From assembly GCA_021775425.1 (NCBI GenBank), contig JAJFHX010000022.1:116564-180563 (forward strand): a stretch of 64,000 nt of DNA. The letters are read 5' to 3'. The first letter of the stretch is position 1; each line of letters opens with the position of its first letter. The notes beneath the pieces are model-generated. The model did not search any database, was not told where the DNA came from, and saw only the letters and a list, made by a program, of their open reading frames with translations. Of the stretch, positions 27,213-36,114 are shown in pieces. The DNA is from Hyphomicrobiales bacterium (GTDB lineage: Bacteria; Pseudomonadota; Alphaproteobacteria; Rhizobiales; HXMU1428-3). The translations under genes were made by a program, and so were the position numbers.

Positions 27213-29300
27213 ATGAATAAAACTGCCCCACCCCTTGCTGAAGTTCGCCCATTCACCAGCACCCATCACGGCTTCACTTATGTTGACCCCTTCAACTGGC
27301 TTAGAGCAGAAAACTGGCAAGAGGTGATGACCAGCCCCGAGACACTTGATGTTGACATCAGAGCCTATCTTGAAGCTGAAAATGAATATACCGAAAGCGT
27401 CCTTGCAGACACAAAACCCCTGCAGGAAATATTGTTTGAAGAATTAAAAGGCCGCATCAAACAGGATGACAGCAGCGTCCCGGAAAAAGACGGCCCCTAT
27501 AGTTACTATGTCTCATATGTTGAAAATGGCGAACACCCGCGCTATTGCCGTTTGCAGAATGAAACCGGTGAAGAAACGGTCCTGCTGGATGGCAATCAGC
27601 TAAGCGAAGGCAAAGCCTATTTTCAGTTTGGCGGCATCGCCCACAGCCCTGACCATAGCCTGCTGGCCTGGTGCCTTGATGATAAAGGCTCAGAATATTA
27701 CACCATCTATATAAGAGATCTCGCAACCGGCACGGATCATCACCAGTCAATTGAAAAAACCACCGGTGGGCTCTGCTGGGGCAATGATTCTAAAACGCTT
27801 TATTATGTCAAACGCGATGAAAACCATCGCCCCGCCTTTGTCTATCGGCATCAATTAAATGCGGCACTATCTGAAGCGGGAGATGAGCTGGTCTATCAGG
27901 AAAAAGACCCCGGTTTCTTTGTCAATATCGGCAACACCCAGTCAAATAAATATGTGGCCATCAATGCCTCCGGTCATGAAACATCAGAATGGCATCTGAT
28001 AGAGGCTGATGACCCGAACGGCAAAACGAAAGTGGTCCTGCCGCGTCACATTGGCCATGAATACGGTCTTGAAGAACGTGGCGGCGTTCTCTACATCTTA
28101 ACCAATCATGATGGTGCTGAAGATTTTAAAATCATCACCTGCCCGGCTGATCGGCCAGAAACAGAGCATTGGCAGGAACTCATTCCTCATAAGCCCGGTT
28201 GTTTGATTTTAAATATCACAGTGCTGCAGGACTATCTCATCAGACTTGAACGTGAAAACGGCCTGCCGCGCATCATCATTCGCCAGATAGATACAGGCGA
28301 TGAGCACGCCATCAGCTTTGATGAAGAGGCTTATTCCCTCGGCCTTTCAAGCGGCTATGAATTTAAAACGGACAACATACGTTTCACCTATTCCTCAATG
28401 ACCACCCCGGCCCAGGTCTATGATTATAATATGCAGACAAGAGAACGTGTGCTGCGCAAAACCCAGGAAGTCCCGTCCGGTCACACCATTGAGGATTATG
28501 TCACTCGCCGCGTCTTTGCCGCCGCTCATGATGGCGAAGAAATTCCCGTCACACTGCTATATCATAAGGACACACCGATAGATGGCTCAGCCCCGGTATT
28601 TCTTTATGGTTATGGCTCTTATGGCATTTCAATGCCTGCCGGTTTTTATGCCAACCACCTCAGCCTGGTGAACCGCGGCTTTATCTACGCCATCGCCCAT
28701 ATCAGGGGCGGTAAGGAAAAAGGCTACAACTGGTACAAATACGGCAAGATGGAATATAAAACCAATAGCTTCAAAGATTTTATTTCGGCTGGTGAGTTTC
28801 TTATTGCTGAGAATTTTACCGAAAGAGGGCGCATCGTAGCCCATGGCGGCTCAGCGGGCGGCATGTTAATGGGCGCCGTTGTCAACATGGAGCCGGAGCT
28901 GTTTGGGGGCATTATTGCCGAAGTTCCCTTTGTCGATGTGCTCAACACAATGCTTGATGACACACTCCCGCTGACACCTCCCGAATGGCCCGAATGGGGC
29001 AACCCGATTGAAAGCGAAGAAGCTTATAACCGCATCATGAGCTATTCACCCTATGATAACATTGAAGCGAAAGAATACCCGCCCATGCTTGTCATGGCGG
29101 GGCTGACTGACCCGCGTGTGACCTATTGGGAACCGGCAAAATGGGTGGCCAAATTACGAAACACCAAAACCGATCAGAACATCCTTGCGCTGAAAACCAA
29201 TATGGAAGCAGGCCATGGCGGTGCATCAGGCCGGTTTGATCACCTGAAAGAAGTTGCATTGGTGCAAAGTTTTGCCTTAAAAGTAGCTAAATTAATCTGA
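27213..29300 (+). CDS. ptrB: Oligopeptidase B (S9A serine peptidase)
   Basis: 695-residue prolyl-oligopeptidase-family enzyme that cleaves after Arg or Lys in short peptides. The N-terminal two-thirds is the beta-propeller that limits substrate size. The C-terminal alpha/beta-hydrolase domain carries S547 (GGSAGG), D633 (GLTDPRV) and H668 (AGHGGASGRF). The spacing closely matches that of E. coli OpdB. The FIYAIAHIRGGKEKGYNWYKYGKM block is typical of the subfamily. No signal peptide, so cytoplasmic. It is followed closely by the RNase T2 gene. Confidence 0.94.
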   Translation: MNKTAPPLAEVRPFTSTHHGFTYVDPFNWLRAENWQEVMTSPETLDVDIRAYLEAENEYTESVLADTKPLQEILFEELKGRIKQDDSSVPEKDGPYSYYVSYVENGEHPRYCRLQNETGEETVLLDGNQLSEGKAYFQFGGIAHSPDHSLLAWCLDDKGSEYYTIYIRDLATGTDHHQSIEKTTGGLCWGNDSKTLYYVKRDENHRPAFVYRHQLNAALSEAGDELVYQEKDPGFFVNIGNTQSNKYVAINASGHETSEWHLIEADDPNGKTKVVLPRHIGHEYGLEERGGVLYILTNHDGAEDFKIITCPADRPETEHWQELIPHKPGCLILNITVLQDYLIRLERENGLPRIIIRQIDTGDEHAISFDEEAYSLGLSSGYEFKTDNIRFTYSSMTTPAQVYDYNMQTRERVLRKTQEVPSGHTIEDYVTRRVFAAAHDGEEIPVTLLYHKDTPIDGSAPVFLYGYGSYGISMPAGFYANHLSLVNRGFIYAIAHIRGGKEKGYNWYKYGKMEYKTNSFKDFISAGEFLIAENFTERGRIVAHGGSAGGMLMGAVVNMEPELFGGIIAEVPFVDVLNTMLDDTLPLTPPEWPEWGNPIESEEAYNRIMSYSPYDNIEAKEYPPMLVMAGLTDPRVTYWEPAKWVAKLRNTKTDQNILALKTNMEAGHGGASGRFDHLKEVALVQSFALKVAKLI

Positions 29301-29334
29301 TCGTAGAGAACATCAGTAAAGAGCATTGAAAACA

Positions 29335-30207
29335 ATGAAAAATTCACAATTCAACAAACTGAATGAGCTGTTAAAAAGCCCGATGATGAAGAATTTTATG
29401 TCCCGAAGCCCGAAAATGAAAATTCTCATTGCTCTTGTCGCCCTCGGCGCTTTATGGACAGGCGCAACTCTGACCCCGGAAAAAGAAGCTGCCACCGCCA
29501 GAGATTACGGCCAGCAGAAATATGAGGGCCAGAACAAATACAGGGATCAGAATAAATATAGAAATCAGGACAGCGCCTATAACAGAAAAACGAATAATTA
29601 TAACCAGCGCAATGTCGCCGGCCAGTTTGATTATTATGACCTTGTTTTGTCCTGGTCTCCGACCTATTGCGAAACCGGCGGCGACCAGAAGCGTGATCCA
29701 CAATGCACATCAAGCCGCCCCTATTCATTCATTCTGCACGGGGTCTGGCCACAATATGAAAAGGGCTGGCCGCAAAGCTGCCCGACCAAAAAGAACAGCT
29801 GGGTTTCAAGAGAGCTAATCCAGTCCATGATGGACATCATGCCGTCAAAAGGTCTGATCATTCATGAATATAAAAAGCATGGCACATGCTCTGGCCTATC
29901 TCCCGAGCAATATTATGACCTCTCACGCAAGCTCTATAACAGCATCAAAATCCCGCCCAGATATAAAGCGCCGGAGAAACCATTGCTCTTGTCACCAAAA
30001 GAAATTGAGAACGATTTTCTTGTCAATAACCCGGATCTGAAACCGGAGATGATTTCTATTGTTTGCGGCAAACGTCGTTTAAGAGAAATCCGCATTTGCT
30101 ATAATAAATCCGGTAAGCTGAGGGGCTGCGGCCAGAACGAAAATCAAAGCAGATTATGCCGCCTGCCAAAGGTCTACCTGCCGCCCGTCAGAAACGGCAG
30201 AAGCTAG
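29335..30207 (+). CDS. Membrane-anchored RNase T2 family ribonuclease
   Basis: 290-residue endoribonuclease of the T2 family. Both conserved active-site segments are present: CAS1-like ILHGVWPQYEKGWP and CAS2-like HEYKKHGTCSG, which supply catalytic histidines. Several cysteines (CETGGDQKRDPQC and CPTKK...) suggest disulfides and a periplasmic location. An N-terminal hydrophobic segment (MKILIALVALGALWTGATL, about residues 24-42) anchors or exports the protein. Between them is a low-complexity stretch with repeated QNKYR units. ATG 29335 is preferred over the in-frame TTG at 29326. It lies 34 bases after oligopeptidase B and may be cotranscribed. Likely scavenges RNA. Confidence 0.88.
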   Translation: MKNSQFNKLNELLKSPMMKNFMSRSPKMKILIALVALGALWTGATLTPEKEAATARDYGQQKYEGQNKYRDQNKYRNQDSAYNRKTNNYNQRNVAGQFDYYDLVLSWSPTYCETGGDQKRDPQCTSSRPYSFILHGVWPQYEKGWPQSCPTKKNSWVSRELIQSMMDIMPSKGLIIHEYKKHGTCSGLSPEQYYDLSRKLYNSIKIPPRYKAPEKPLLLSPKEIENDFLVNNPDLKPEMISIVCGKRRLREIRICYNKSGKLRGCGQNENQSRLCRLPKVYLPPVRNGRS

Positions 30208-30237
30208 CCGGGAACAAATGCAGGCAACATTATATTG

Positions 30238-31413
30238 TCAGCTTTTTGGCTTCATCCGCCAGATCACCCCACCCTGATCATCACTGATCAGGATAGACCC
30301 GTCTTCAAGAGATAAACTGTCAACGGGTCGCCCGACAGGCCGCCCGTTCGGCCGTAAAAAACCACTGAGAAACTCTGTCTGAGTGATCTTTCCTGTCTCA
30401 TCAAACCCAAGCCGAACGACCTTATAGCCAGCCGGTTTAGAGCGGTTCCAGCTGCCATGCTGAGCCACAAGCGCCGCCGCTGTATCACCATTGAGAAATG
30501 CAGCTGATTGGTGAAATTTCAATGAGAGCGGGGCAATATGCGCCCCAAAAACATGCACGGGGCCAATCGGTTTGCCATGTTGTTTTTCACTATAATTACC
30601 GCCAAAATCATTATCCCGCACGGAATCACCATAAAAATAAGGCCAACCATAAAACCCACCCTTGGTGATTTTATTGACTTCCTCTGGCGGCAAATCATCA
30701 CCAAGCCAGTCACGTCCATTGTCAACGGAATAAAGCTCGCCGTTCAAAGGGTGCCAGTCATAGCCAACGGTATTCCGAAGCCCTGTCGCATAAATCTCGA
30801 CTTCTTCGTTGGGCTTAAAACGAACAATCGTAGCCCGCCACTTGTGCCGTTCAACACAGACATTACAACTCGAGCCAACAGAAACATAAAAATACCCATC
30901 AGGGCCTTTGGCGATTGTTCGTGTCGAATGCCCGCCGGTTGGCATACCCTCAAACATCAGCTCAGCATCAGATGTCACCCTGCGGGCTTTTTCATCAAAC
31001 TTGTATCTGACAACCTTCGTTTCTGCCGCCACATAAAGATAGTTACCATCAAGCGCCAGCCCGTGCGGCTTACGAAGACCTTTGACCAAAGTCACCCGCC
31101 CGTCAGAAACGCCGTCAGCATTGCCATCACTAAAAAGCAGCGTCACCTCACCAAGCCCGGGCTGAGAGACAATCACATTGCCAGTTCCTGTCATCACCAT
31201 CAGACGCACAACTGGCAGATCTTCAGCAAAGGTTGAAAGCTCAAATTCTTCCGCCGGTTTTAATAACGACAGGACCTCGTTATTTTCTGCTGCCCGGGCA
31301 GAAGGCAATCCACCAGGAACACTGCTGAAATAGAGAAACACAGCGGCGATCATAAGAGCCTGAGCCGAAATAAAAAACTTCATCTGTGACAACATCTTCA
31401 ATAGTCCGCGCAT
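30238..31413 (-). CDS. PQQ-type (sorbosone-like) sugar dehydrogenase
   Basis: 391-residue exported beta-propeller enzyme of the glucose/sorbosone dehydrogenase family. It has an N-terminal signal segment (FISAQALMIAAVFLYFSS...ARA). Motifs include LRKPHGLALDGNYLYVAAE, VSVGSSCNVCVERHKWRATIVRF, TGLRNTVGYDWHP, GFYGWPYFYGDS and QHGSWNRSKPAGYKVVR. The family oxidises sugars or aldoses with PQQ in the periplasm, but many members are uncharacterised, so substrate and cofactor are not established here. Convergent with the RNase T2 gene. Confidence 0.88.
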   Translation of the reverse strand: MRGLLKMLSQMKFFISAQALMIAAVFLYFSSVPGGLPSARAAENNEVLSLLKPAEEFELSTFAEDLPVVRLMVMTGTGNVIVSQPGLGEVTLLFSDGNADGVSDGRVTLVKGLRKPHGLALDGNYLYVAAETKVVRYKFDEKARRVTSDAELMFEGMPTGGHSTRTIAKGPDGYFYVSVGSSCNVCVERHKWRATIVRFKPNEEVEIYATGLRNTVGYDWHPLNGELYSVDNGRDWLGDDLPPEEVNKITKGGFYGWPYFYGDSVRDNDFGGNYSEKQHGKPIGPVHVFGAHIAPLSLKFHQSAAFLNGDTAAALVAQHGSWNRSKPAGYKVVRLGFDETGKITQTEFLSGFLRPNGRPVGRPVDSLSLEDGSILISDDQGGVIWRMKPKS

Positions 31414-31513
31414 GGTTTAATCCTGTTAAAGTGATGAAAAACTGTAAGTTAAAACAACTTTATTACAGCTCTGCTGCAAAAATAGGGCAGCAACAAGCCA
31501 GCTCACAGACAAA

Positions 31514-31543
31514 AAAACAGGGCCTCAAATGAGACCCTGTTTT
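31514..31543 (-). terminator. Terminator of first TorF porin gene
   Basis: A 13-base stem with one mismatch (31514-31526 with 31531-31543, core CAGGGCCTC / GAGACCCTG) and a 4-base loop. A run of seven T follows on the minus strand. It lies 27 bases past the porin stop and its core resembles the terminator of the paralogue at 32599-32630. Confidence 0.88.
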
Positions 31544-31570
31544 ATGAATTTCGTAGTGAATGAGTGGCTA

Positions 31571-32377
31571 TTACCAGCTTGAAGAAATGGTCGCTACAAA
31601 CCGCTCATCTGAATTGGTACCGGCAAATGGATCATTTCCATCATTGTCAGTGTCCCAATAGCGAAGATCAAGTGTGAATTTATCACTTAAAGCAACTTCA
31701 ACACCGGCATTCCAATAGGTGTATGAATTCCCTTCAAACTGATCATCAAGAAAATCAACATAGCCAAGCAAAGCTGAAAATGATGTTTTCATCCCGCGAA
31801 CTTCACCAAGAGCAATCGAGATCGTGCCCTCAGAAGTGATCACGTCACCAGTTTCACCGGTGTAATCAGGTGAGTAAAAAGTTGCTGTGCCAAATGTAAT
31901 CCGGTCAGTCAGCTCAGTGGTTGAAGCCCATTTAAACTCAACATAGTCAAGCTCAGCACCGGCATCTTCCGCACTTGGGTAAGCATAATAGATCACGCCA
32001 AGATCAAATTCAGTTTTCCGCCATTTACGCTTGAAACCGGCATAAACATCAATCTCAATATTCGCAATGTCATTACCGTTGGCATCACCGCCAAAATCAA
32101 GATTGGAAGCCCAGACGCCAGCGTAAAATGATCTGTAAGTCATATCAAACCCGCCTTGTATGGCTGGGTTCTGTTCTGTTTGTGAAATGCCACGGAAAAC
32201 ATAATCCGTAGTTAAAGCAACATTAGCTGAAAATGTTGGCCGCTCGCGCTCAGCAACGAGAGGCGCATCCTTCATGCTACCGCGATCAAACAGGTCACCC
32301 GCTTGTGCCGCACCAGCGCCAAGGAAAAGGGACGCCGCCGCAACAGCCATGCCCCTGGTTAAAGTTGAGTAGTTCAT
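31571..32377 (-). CDS. TorF family putative porin (paralogue 1)
   Basis: 268-residue outer-membrane beta-barrel. Signal peptide over residues 1-26 (MAVAAASLFLGAGAAQA). The TorF/Gcw_chp signature follows: NVALTTDYVFRGISQTEQNPAIQGGFD and FYAGVWASNLDFG. Alternating strands run to the C-terminal SDERFVATISSSW, which ends in an aromatic residue as outer-membrane barrels do. A GGGGG sequence precedes the start. It is a tandem paralogue of the gene at 32672-33478, with the same length and the same ends. Probably a diffusion channel; specificity unknown. Confidence 0.9.
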   Translation of the reverse strand: MNYSTLTRGMAVAAASLFLGAGAAQAGDLFDRGSMKDAPLVAERERPTFSANVALTTDYVFRGISQTEQNPAIQGGFDMTYRSFYAGVWASNLDFGGDANGNDIANIEIDVYAGFKRKWRKTEFDLGVIYYAYPSAEDAGAELDYVEFKWASTTELTDRITFGTATFYSPDYTGETGDVITSEGTISIALGEVRGMKTSFSALLGYVDFLDDQFEGNSYTYWNAGVEVALSDKFTLDLRYWDTDNDGNDPFAGTNSDERFVATISSSW

Positions 32378-32671
32378 TTATATACCCCCAAAAGAGAATT
32401 AAAAATTCCATAAAAATTGATCGTCATGAGCAGAGCCTGTTTCAACAGAGTGGCACGTTGAAAACAAGCCGCTTGAACCTGCAATAAAGACCATAAAACA
32501 TACACAAGTCAAAACTGAAAGCTCAGATATAAACAACAAAATATAGTTCTAAATTAATAGCTTAACTGATTCGTCTAAAGTAAAGTTAATAAAACACAAA
32601 AAAGGGGCCTCAAAATTGAGGTCCCTTTTTAAATTTGTTTAGAGTTTAGGAGATTAAGATAGGTTTTAAGC
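32378..32671. other. 294-base spacer between porin paralogues
   Basis: Noncoding and AT-rich. It contains the promoter region of the downstream porin (toward 32378) and the terminator of the upstream one (32599-32630). No other structure recognised. Confidence 0.5.
32599..32630 (-). terminator. Terminator of second TorF porin gene
   Basis: A 15-base stem with one non-Watson-Crick position (32599-32613 with 32616-32630, core GGGCCTCAA / TTGAGGTCC). A/T tracts lie on both sides. It is 41 bases past the porin stop. Confidence 0.9.
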
Positions 32672-33478
32672 TTACCAGCTTGATGAAATTGTCGCTACAA
32701 ACCGCTCGTCTGAATTTGTACCGGCAAAAGGATGAGTACCATCTGCATCAGTATCCCAATAGCGAAGATCAAGAGTAATCTTATCCATCAGGCCAACTTC
32801 AACACCGGCATTCCAATAAGCATATGAGTTGACTTCAAATGCATTTTCAAGAAAATCAACATAACCAACAGTACCTGTTAGTGATGGTGCAAAACGACCA
32901 TATGTACCAAGCGCGATAGAGATTGTGCCTTCATATGTCAGAGTTTCACCAGTTTCACCTGTGTAATCAGGTGAGTAGTACAAAGTACCACCAAGTGCGA
33001 CTTTTTCAGTCAGGTTGCCGCTAAGGCCAAATTTGATTTCAACATAATCAAGTTCAGCACCAGCATCTTCAGCACTTGGGTAAGCATAGTAGATCACACC
33101 CAGATCAGCTTCCACAGCGCCAAATTTGTGCTTAATGCCGCCATAAACGTCGATTTCGATGTTGGCAATATCATTGCCATTTGCGTCGCCACCGAAATCA
33201 AGGTTTGAAGCCCAGATACCTGCATAGAACATTTTGTAGGTCGCATCAAAACCACCCTGAATAGCAGGGTTTTCTTCAGTTTGTGAAATGCCACGGAAAA
33301 CATAATCCGTAGTCAAACCAACATGAGCTGAGAAGACCGGACGTTCAGGAGCAGCAACAACAGGTGCGTCTTTCATGCTGCCACGATCAAACAAATCAGC
33401 CGCGCTAGCAGCAGTTGTAGTGACGAATAGAGCAACAGTCGTTGCGGCAATACGTCCTGTTAAAGTTTTATAGTTCAT
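32672..33478 (-). CDS. TorF family putative porin (paralogue 2)
   Basis: 268-residue outer-membrane beta-barrel closely similar to its neighbour across the whole length. Long blocks are identical, such as LTTDYVFRGISQTE and ASNLDFGGDANGNDIANIE, and both end SDERFVATISSSW. Signal peptide over residues 1-26 (TTVALFVTTTAASA). GGGGGA lies before ATG 33478. The central strands differ most, which suggests divergence of exposed loops or of the pore. It has its own promoter region and terminator, so the duplication covers a complete transcription unit. Confidence 0.9.
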   Translation of the reverse strand: MNYKTLTGRIAATTVALFVTTTAASAADLFDRGSMKDAPVVAAPERPVFSAHVGLTTDYVFRGISQTEENPAIQGGFDATYKMFYAGIWASNLDFGGDANGNDIANIEIDVYGGIKHKFGAVEADLGVIYYAYPSAEDAGAELDYVEIKFGLSGNLTEKVALGGTLYYSPDYTGETGETLTYEGTISIALGTYGRFAPSLTGTVGYVDFLENAFEVNSYAYWNAGVEVGLMDKITLDLRYWDTDADGTHPFAGTNSDERFVATISSSW

Positions 33479-33926
33479 TTATTCCCCCAATTGGAATGAG
33501 ACCTCTTTGAAAAACCAGGTAGCTTCTTCAAAGGAAAGCCAATTTTGGTAAAGTTACTAATAGTTGTATTAAGCTATATCTGCGCCTAATAGGTAAGTAT
33601 TGAGATGGTCCTAAGTGAATTAGAGAGTTACTCATACTCTAGCCACAAATTTATAGAGTTAGTATTACAAGTTCCGTGCCAAGTCTGAATCCAGCGTTGC
33701 TCTGCACATTAAGTCAGCAAAAATATCACATTCCTGCCATATTGTGACAGATCAGTAACAGCAAAGAAATTTGTTCAAAATTCTTCAAAAATATCAATGA
33801 TTACCAAAAGATCAACTGCATAATTATTGAGCAATTACTTAAAATTACACATATAAAATACATCTTATTGTTAAATGACAGTCAGTTTGATAAGACTTCA
33901 TTTTACCAGCCGGGAGAGTAGCCTAA
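33479..33926. promoter_or_regulatory. 448-base divergent region, porin 2 / CaCA antiporter
   Basis: No convincing gene. Very AT-rich. It must hold the promoters of the second porin (minus) and the antiporter operon (plus). I see no clear operator palindrome or structured RNA. Confidence 0.4.
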
Positions 33927-34961
33927 ATGTCATATCTTTTTCTGATCGCCGGAATAGCATTGCTGATTTTTGGCGGTGATATATTGGTTCGCGGTGCAGT
34001 CGCTCTGGCAGTCCGTCTCAATATACCTCACCTGATAATCGGCCTGACAATCGTCGCATTTGGCACTTCCGCACCAGAACTTCTGATATCCATTCGGGCC
34101 GCCTTAACCGGTTTTTCCGGCATCACACTCGGCAACGTGGTTGGCAGTAATATCGCCAATATGTGGCTGGTGTTAGGTGTCCCAGCATTAATCGCAACAA
34201 TGTGCTGCAATCAGAAAAATCTCAACCATAATCTTCTTTTCATGCTTGGCGCGAGCGCCGTTTTAATTGGGCTTTGCTTCTGGTCACCGCTCACTATCTG
34301 GCATGGTCTGGCATTGGTTTTTCTTCTCTTCGCTTTCTTCGCAGATTGTTTCATCCGCGCCAGAAGACACAAAAACGATGCTGAAGTCATAGATGAAGAA
34401 ATCGAAGAACTCATTGAAGAAGCTCAGGAAAATAAAAGCACATCAAGTCTGAAAATGCTCGGGTTTATCCTTATTGGCCTGATCGGTCTTGCCATTGGCG
34501 CAGAATTGACCATCAAAGGAGCCGTTGATATTGCCCGCACATTTGGCGTCTCGGACGCCACCATCGGCCTGACAGTCATCGCCATCGGCACATCTTTGCC
34601 AGAGCTCGCCGCAACGGTTATGGCCGCCATTCGCGCCCAGCCTGCTCTGGCGCTGGGCAATGCCATCGGTTCAAATATTTTTAACATATGCGCCGTGTTG
34701 GGCATCACCGCACTGATCACACCCGTCGATGTTGACCCTCAGTTCCTTCAGTTTGATTTATGGGTCATGGCAGCCGCAGCCCTTTCCATCACACCGTTTA
34801 TTTTATACCGGCTCAAAATAAACTGGTCAGTTGGGCTGGTTTTTCTGCTTATCTATTGTGGTTATATCTACAAAGTAGTCGAAATGGGCAGAACTCACCC
34901 GATCGACCAGACCAGCCTGAGTAAACAAATCCAATTAACTGAACATTCAGTCAGACAATGA
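33927..34961 (+). CDS. Calcium/sodium antiporter (CaCA, YrbG-like)
   Basis: 344-residue inner-membrane cation exchanger with about ten helices in two inverted halves. The alpha-repeats are visible as GTSAPELLISIRAALTG...GNVVGSNIAN in the first half and GTSLPELAATVMAAI...GNAIGSNIFN in the second. Their acidic residues coordinate Ca2+/Na+. A charged cytoplasmic loop (DEEIEELIEEAQENK) separates the halves. GGGAG lies upstream of the ATG. It overlaps the next gene by four bases, so it is cotranslated with the SDR. Confidence 0.93.
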   Translation: MSYLFLIAGIALLIFGGDILVRGAVALAVRLNIPHLIIGLTIVAFGTSAPELLISIRAALTGFSGITLGNVVGSNIANMWLVLGVPALIATMCCNQKNLNHNLLFMLGASAVLIGLCFWSPLTIWHGLALVFLLFAFFADCFIRARRHKNDAEVIDEEIEELIEEAQENKSTSSLKMLGFILIGLIGLAIGAELTIKGAVDIARTFGVSDATIGLTVIAIGTSLPELAATVMAAIRAQPALALGNAIGSNIFNICAVLGITALITPVDVDPQFLQFDLWVMAAAALSITPFILYRLKINWSVGLVFLLIYCGYIYKVVEMGRTHPIDQTSLSKQIQLTEHSVRQ

Positions 34962-35710
34962 GCGAATTGAGAAAAACAGCTTGTATTACTGGTGCCGGCA
35001 AACGCATTGGCCGGCATCTGGCTTTGAAACTGGCCAGAGAGGGCTGGGACATCGCCGTACATTACCGCAATTCAACAAAAGAAGTTGAAACCCTCTGCAA
35101 TGAAATAGTGGCGCTGGGGCAACAGGTCATCGCAGTCAGGGCCGATCTGGAAAATGAAGCTGAAATCGCGGCGCTTCTCCCGGCAATTTCCGCGCAGCTA
35201 ACCGCACCGATGCTACTGATCAACAACGCCTCTGTGTTCGAAAAAGATGAGTTTCAAAGCCTGAAAGGCAGCGTTTTTGACCACCAGATGGCCATAAACC
35301 TGAAAGCCCCGCTATTGCTCAGCCAGGCATTTGTCACTGAACTGGAGAAAAACAATCAGGTAAATCAGATAGATGCAAATATTATTAACATCACTGATCA
35401 ACGCATACATAACCTGAACCCTGATTTTTTCAGCTATACATTAAGCAAAGTCGGCCTATCGGCAGCAACCACCACAATGGCGCAGGCACTCGCCCCGCAA
35501 ATCAGAGTGAATGCCATTGCCCCGGGGCCAGTTTTGCAAAGCATTCATCAGACAAAGGAAGAATTTGAAAATGAATGCAACAGCACCCTCCTTGGCGCGG
35601 GGACTTCATTGGAAGATATCTCAAACGCAGTCCGTTTCATCCTCAATACGTCCTCAATGACCGGAGAAACCATCACTCTGGATGGCGGCCAGCATCTGAA
35701 ACGCCATTGA
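34958..35710 (+). CDS. SDR oxidoreductase, pteridine reductase/FolM-like
   Basis: 250-residue NAD(P)H-dependent short-chain dehydrogenase. The cofactor motif is TGAGKRIGR, with the Arg typical of pteridine reductases (TGxxKRxG); NNAS and the C-terminal DGG block follow. The catalytic set appears as Asp-Tyr-Lys: D in NITDQR, Y thirteen residues later (FFSYTLSK) and K four after that. This is the spacing of trypanosomatid PTR1, where Asp replaces the usual Ser. This supports dihydropteridine/dihydrofolate or dihydromonapterin reduction over a generic SDR. The ATGA overlap with the antiporter gene fixes the start. Substrate is inferred. Confidence 0.8.
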   Translation: MSELRKTACITGAGKRIGRHLALKLAREGWDIAVHYRNSTKEVETLCNEIVALGQQVIAVRADLENEAEIAALLPAISAQLTAPMLLINNASVFEKDEFQSLKGSVFDHQMAINLKAPLLLSQAFVTELEKNNQVNQIDANIINITDQRIHNLNPDFFSYTLSKVGLSAATTTMAQALAPQIRVNAIAPGPVLQSIHQTKEEFENECNSTLLGAGTSLEDISNAVRFILNTSSMTGETITLDGGQHLKRH

Positions 35711-35784
35711 GAAGCGTGATTATACTTTCAGTTTTTTCAATTTAATCAATAAGATTGGCCGTGTTTGGCTAAGCCTGATCGCTA

Positions 35785-36102
35785 TTATTCTGGAACGGCT
35801 GGCACGGCCTGCCCCTTCACGCTCAGCACAAAACCTATAATTTCCGCAACAGCCATATAAAGCTCTACCGGGATTTCATCATCAAGCTCAACAGCCCCAA
35901 GCGCTTCTGCCAGCAACGGGTTCTCTTTAATAAACACCCCGTGTTCCTTCGCGGCAGCGATGATCTGTTCCGCAATAACCCCTTCGCCCTTTGCAACCAC
36001 TTTCGGCGCGTCAACATGGTCATAATGCAGCGCAACGGCGGTTTTGATACCCATTTCGGTTAGGGGGTCAGTTTCATCTTGTTGATGATCATTGTCACTC
36101 AT
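35785..36102 (-). CDS. FlhB/YscU C-terminal-domain-like protein
   Basis: 105-residue protein equal to the cytoplasmic tail of the type III export switch protein FlhB. It has KTAVALHYD...APKVVAKGEGVIAEQI..AAKEHG, then ENPLLAEAL, then DDEIPVELYMAVAEIIGFV. The autocleavage motif NPTH is missing: the protein begins just where the post-cleavage fragment would. There is no membrane part. Stand-alone FlhB-tail proteins (FhlB type) are known. It lies 12 bases after a FliK-like gene, so the two are an operon. No other flagellar gene is in the window. Probably interacts with the flagellar export apparatus; could be a relic. Confidence 0.82.
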   Translation of the reverse strand: MSDNDHQQDETDPLTEMGIKTAVALHYDHVDAPKVVAKGEGVIAEQIIAAAKEHGVFIKENPLLAEALGAVELDDEIPVELYMAVAEIIGFVLSVKGQAVPAVPE

Positions 36103-36114
36103 CTAAAGCCCCCT

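Noticed and set aside
33479..33926. Possible small RNA in the porin/antiporter gap
   Set aside because: Very AT-rich, but no stable hairpin followed by a T run and no conserved motif could be recognised.
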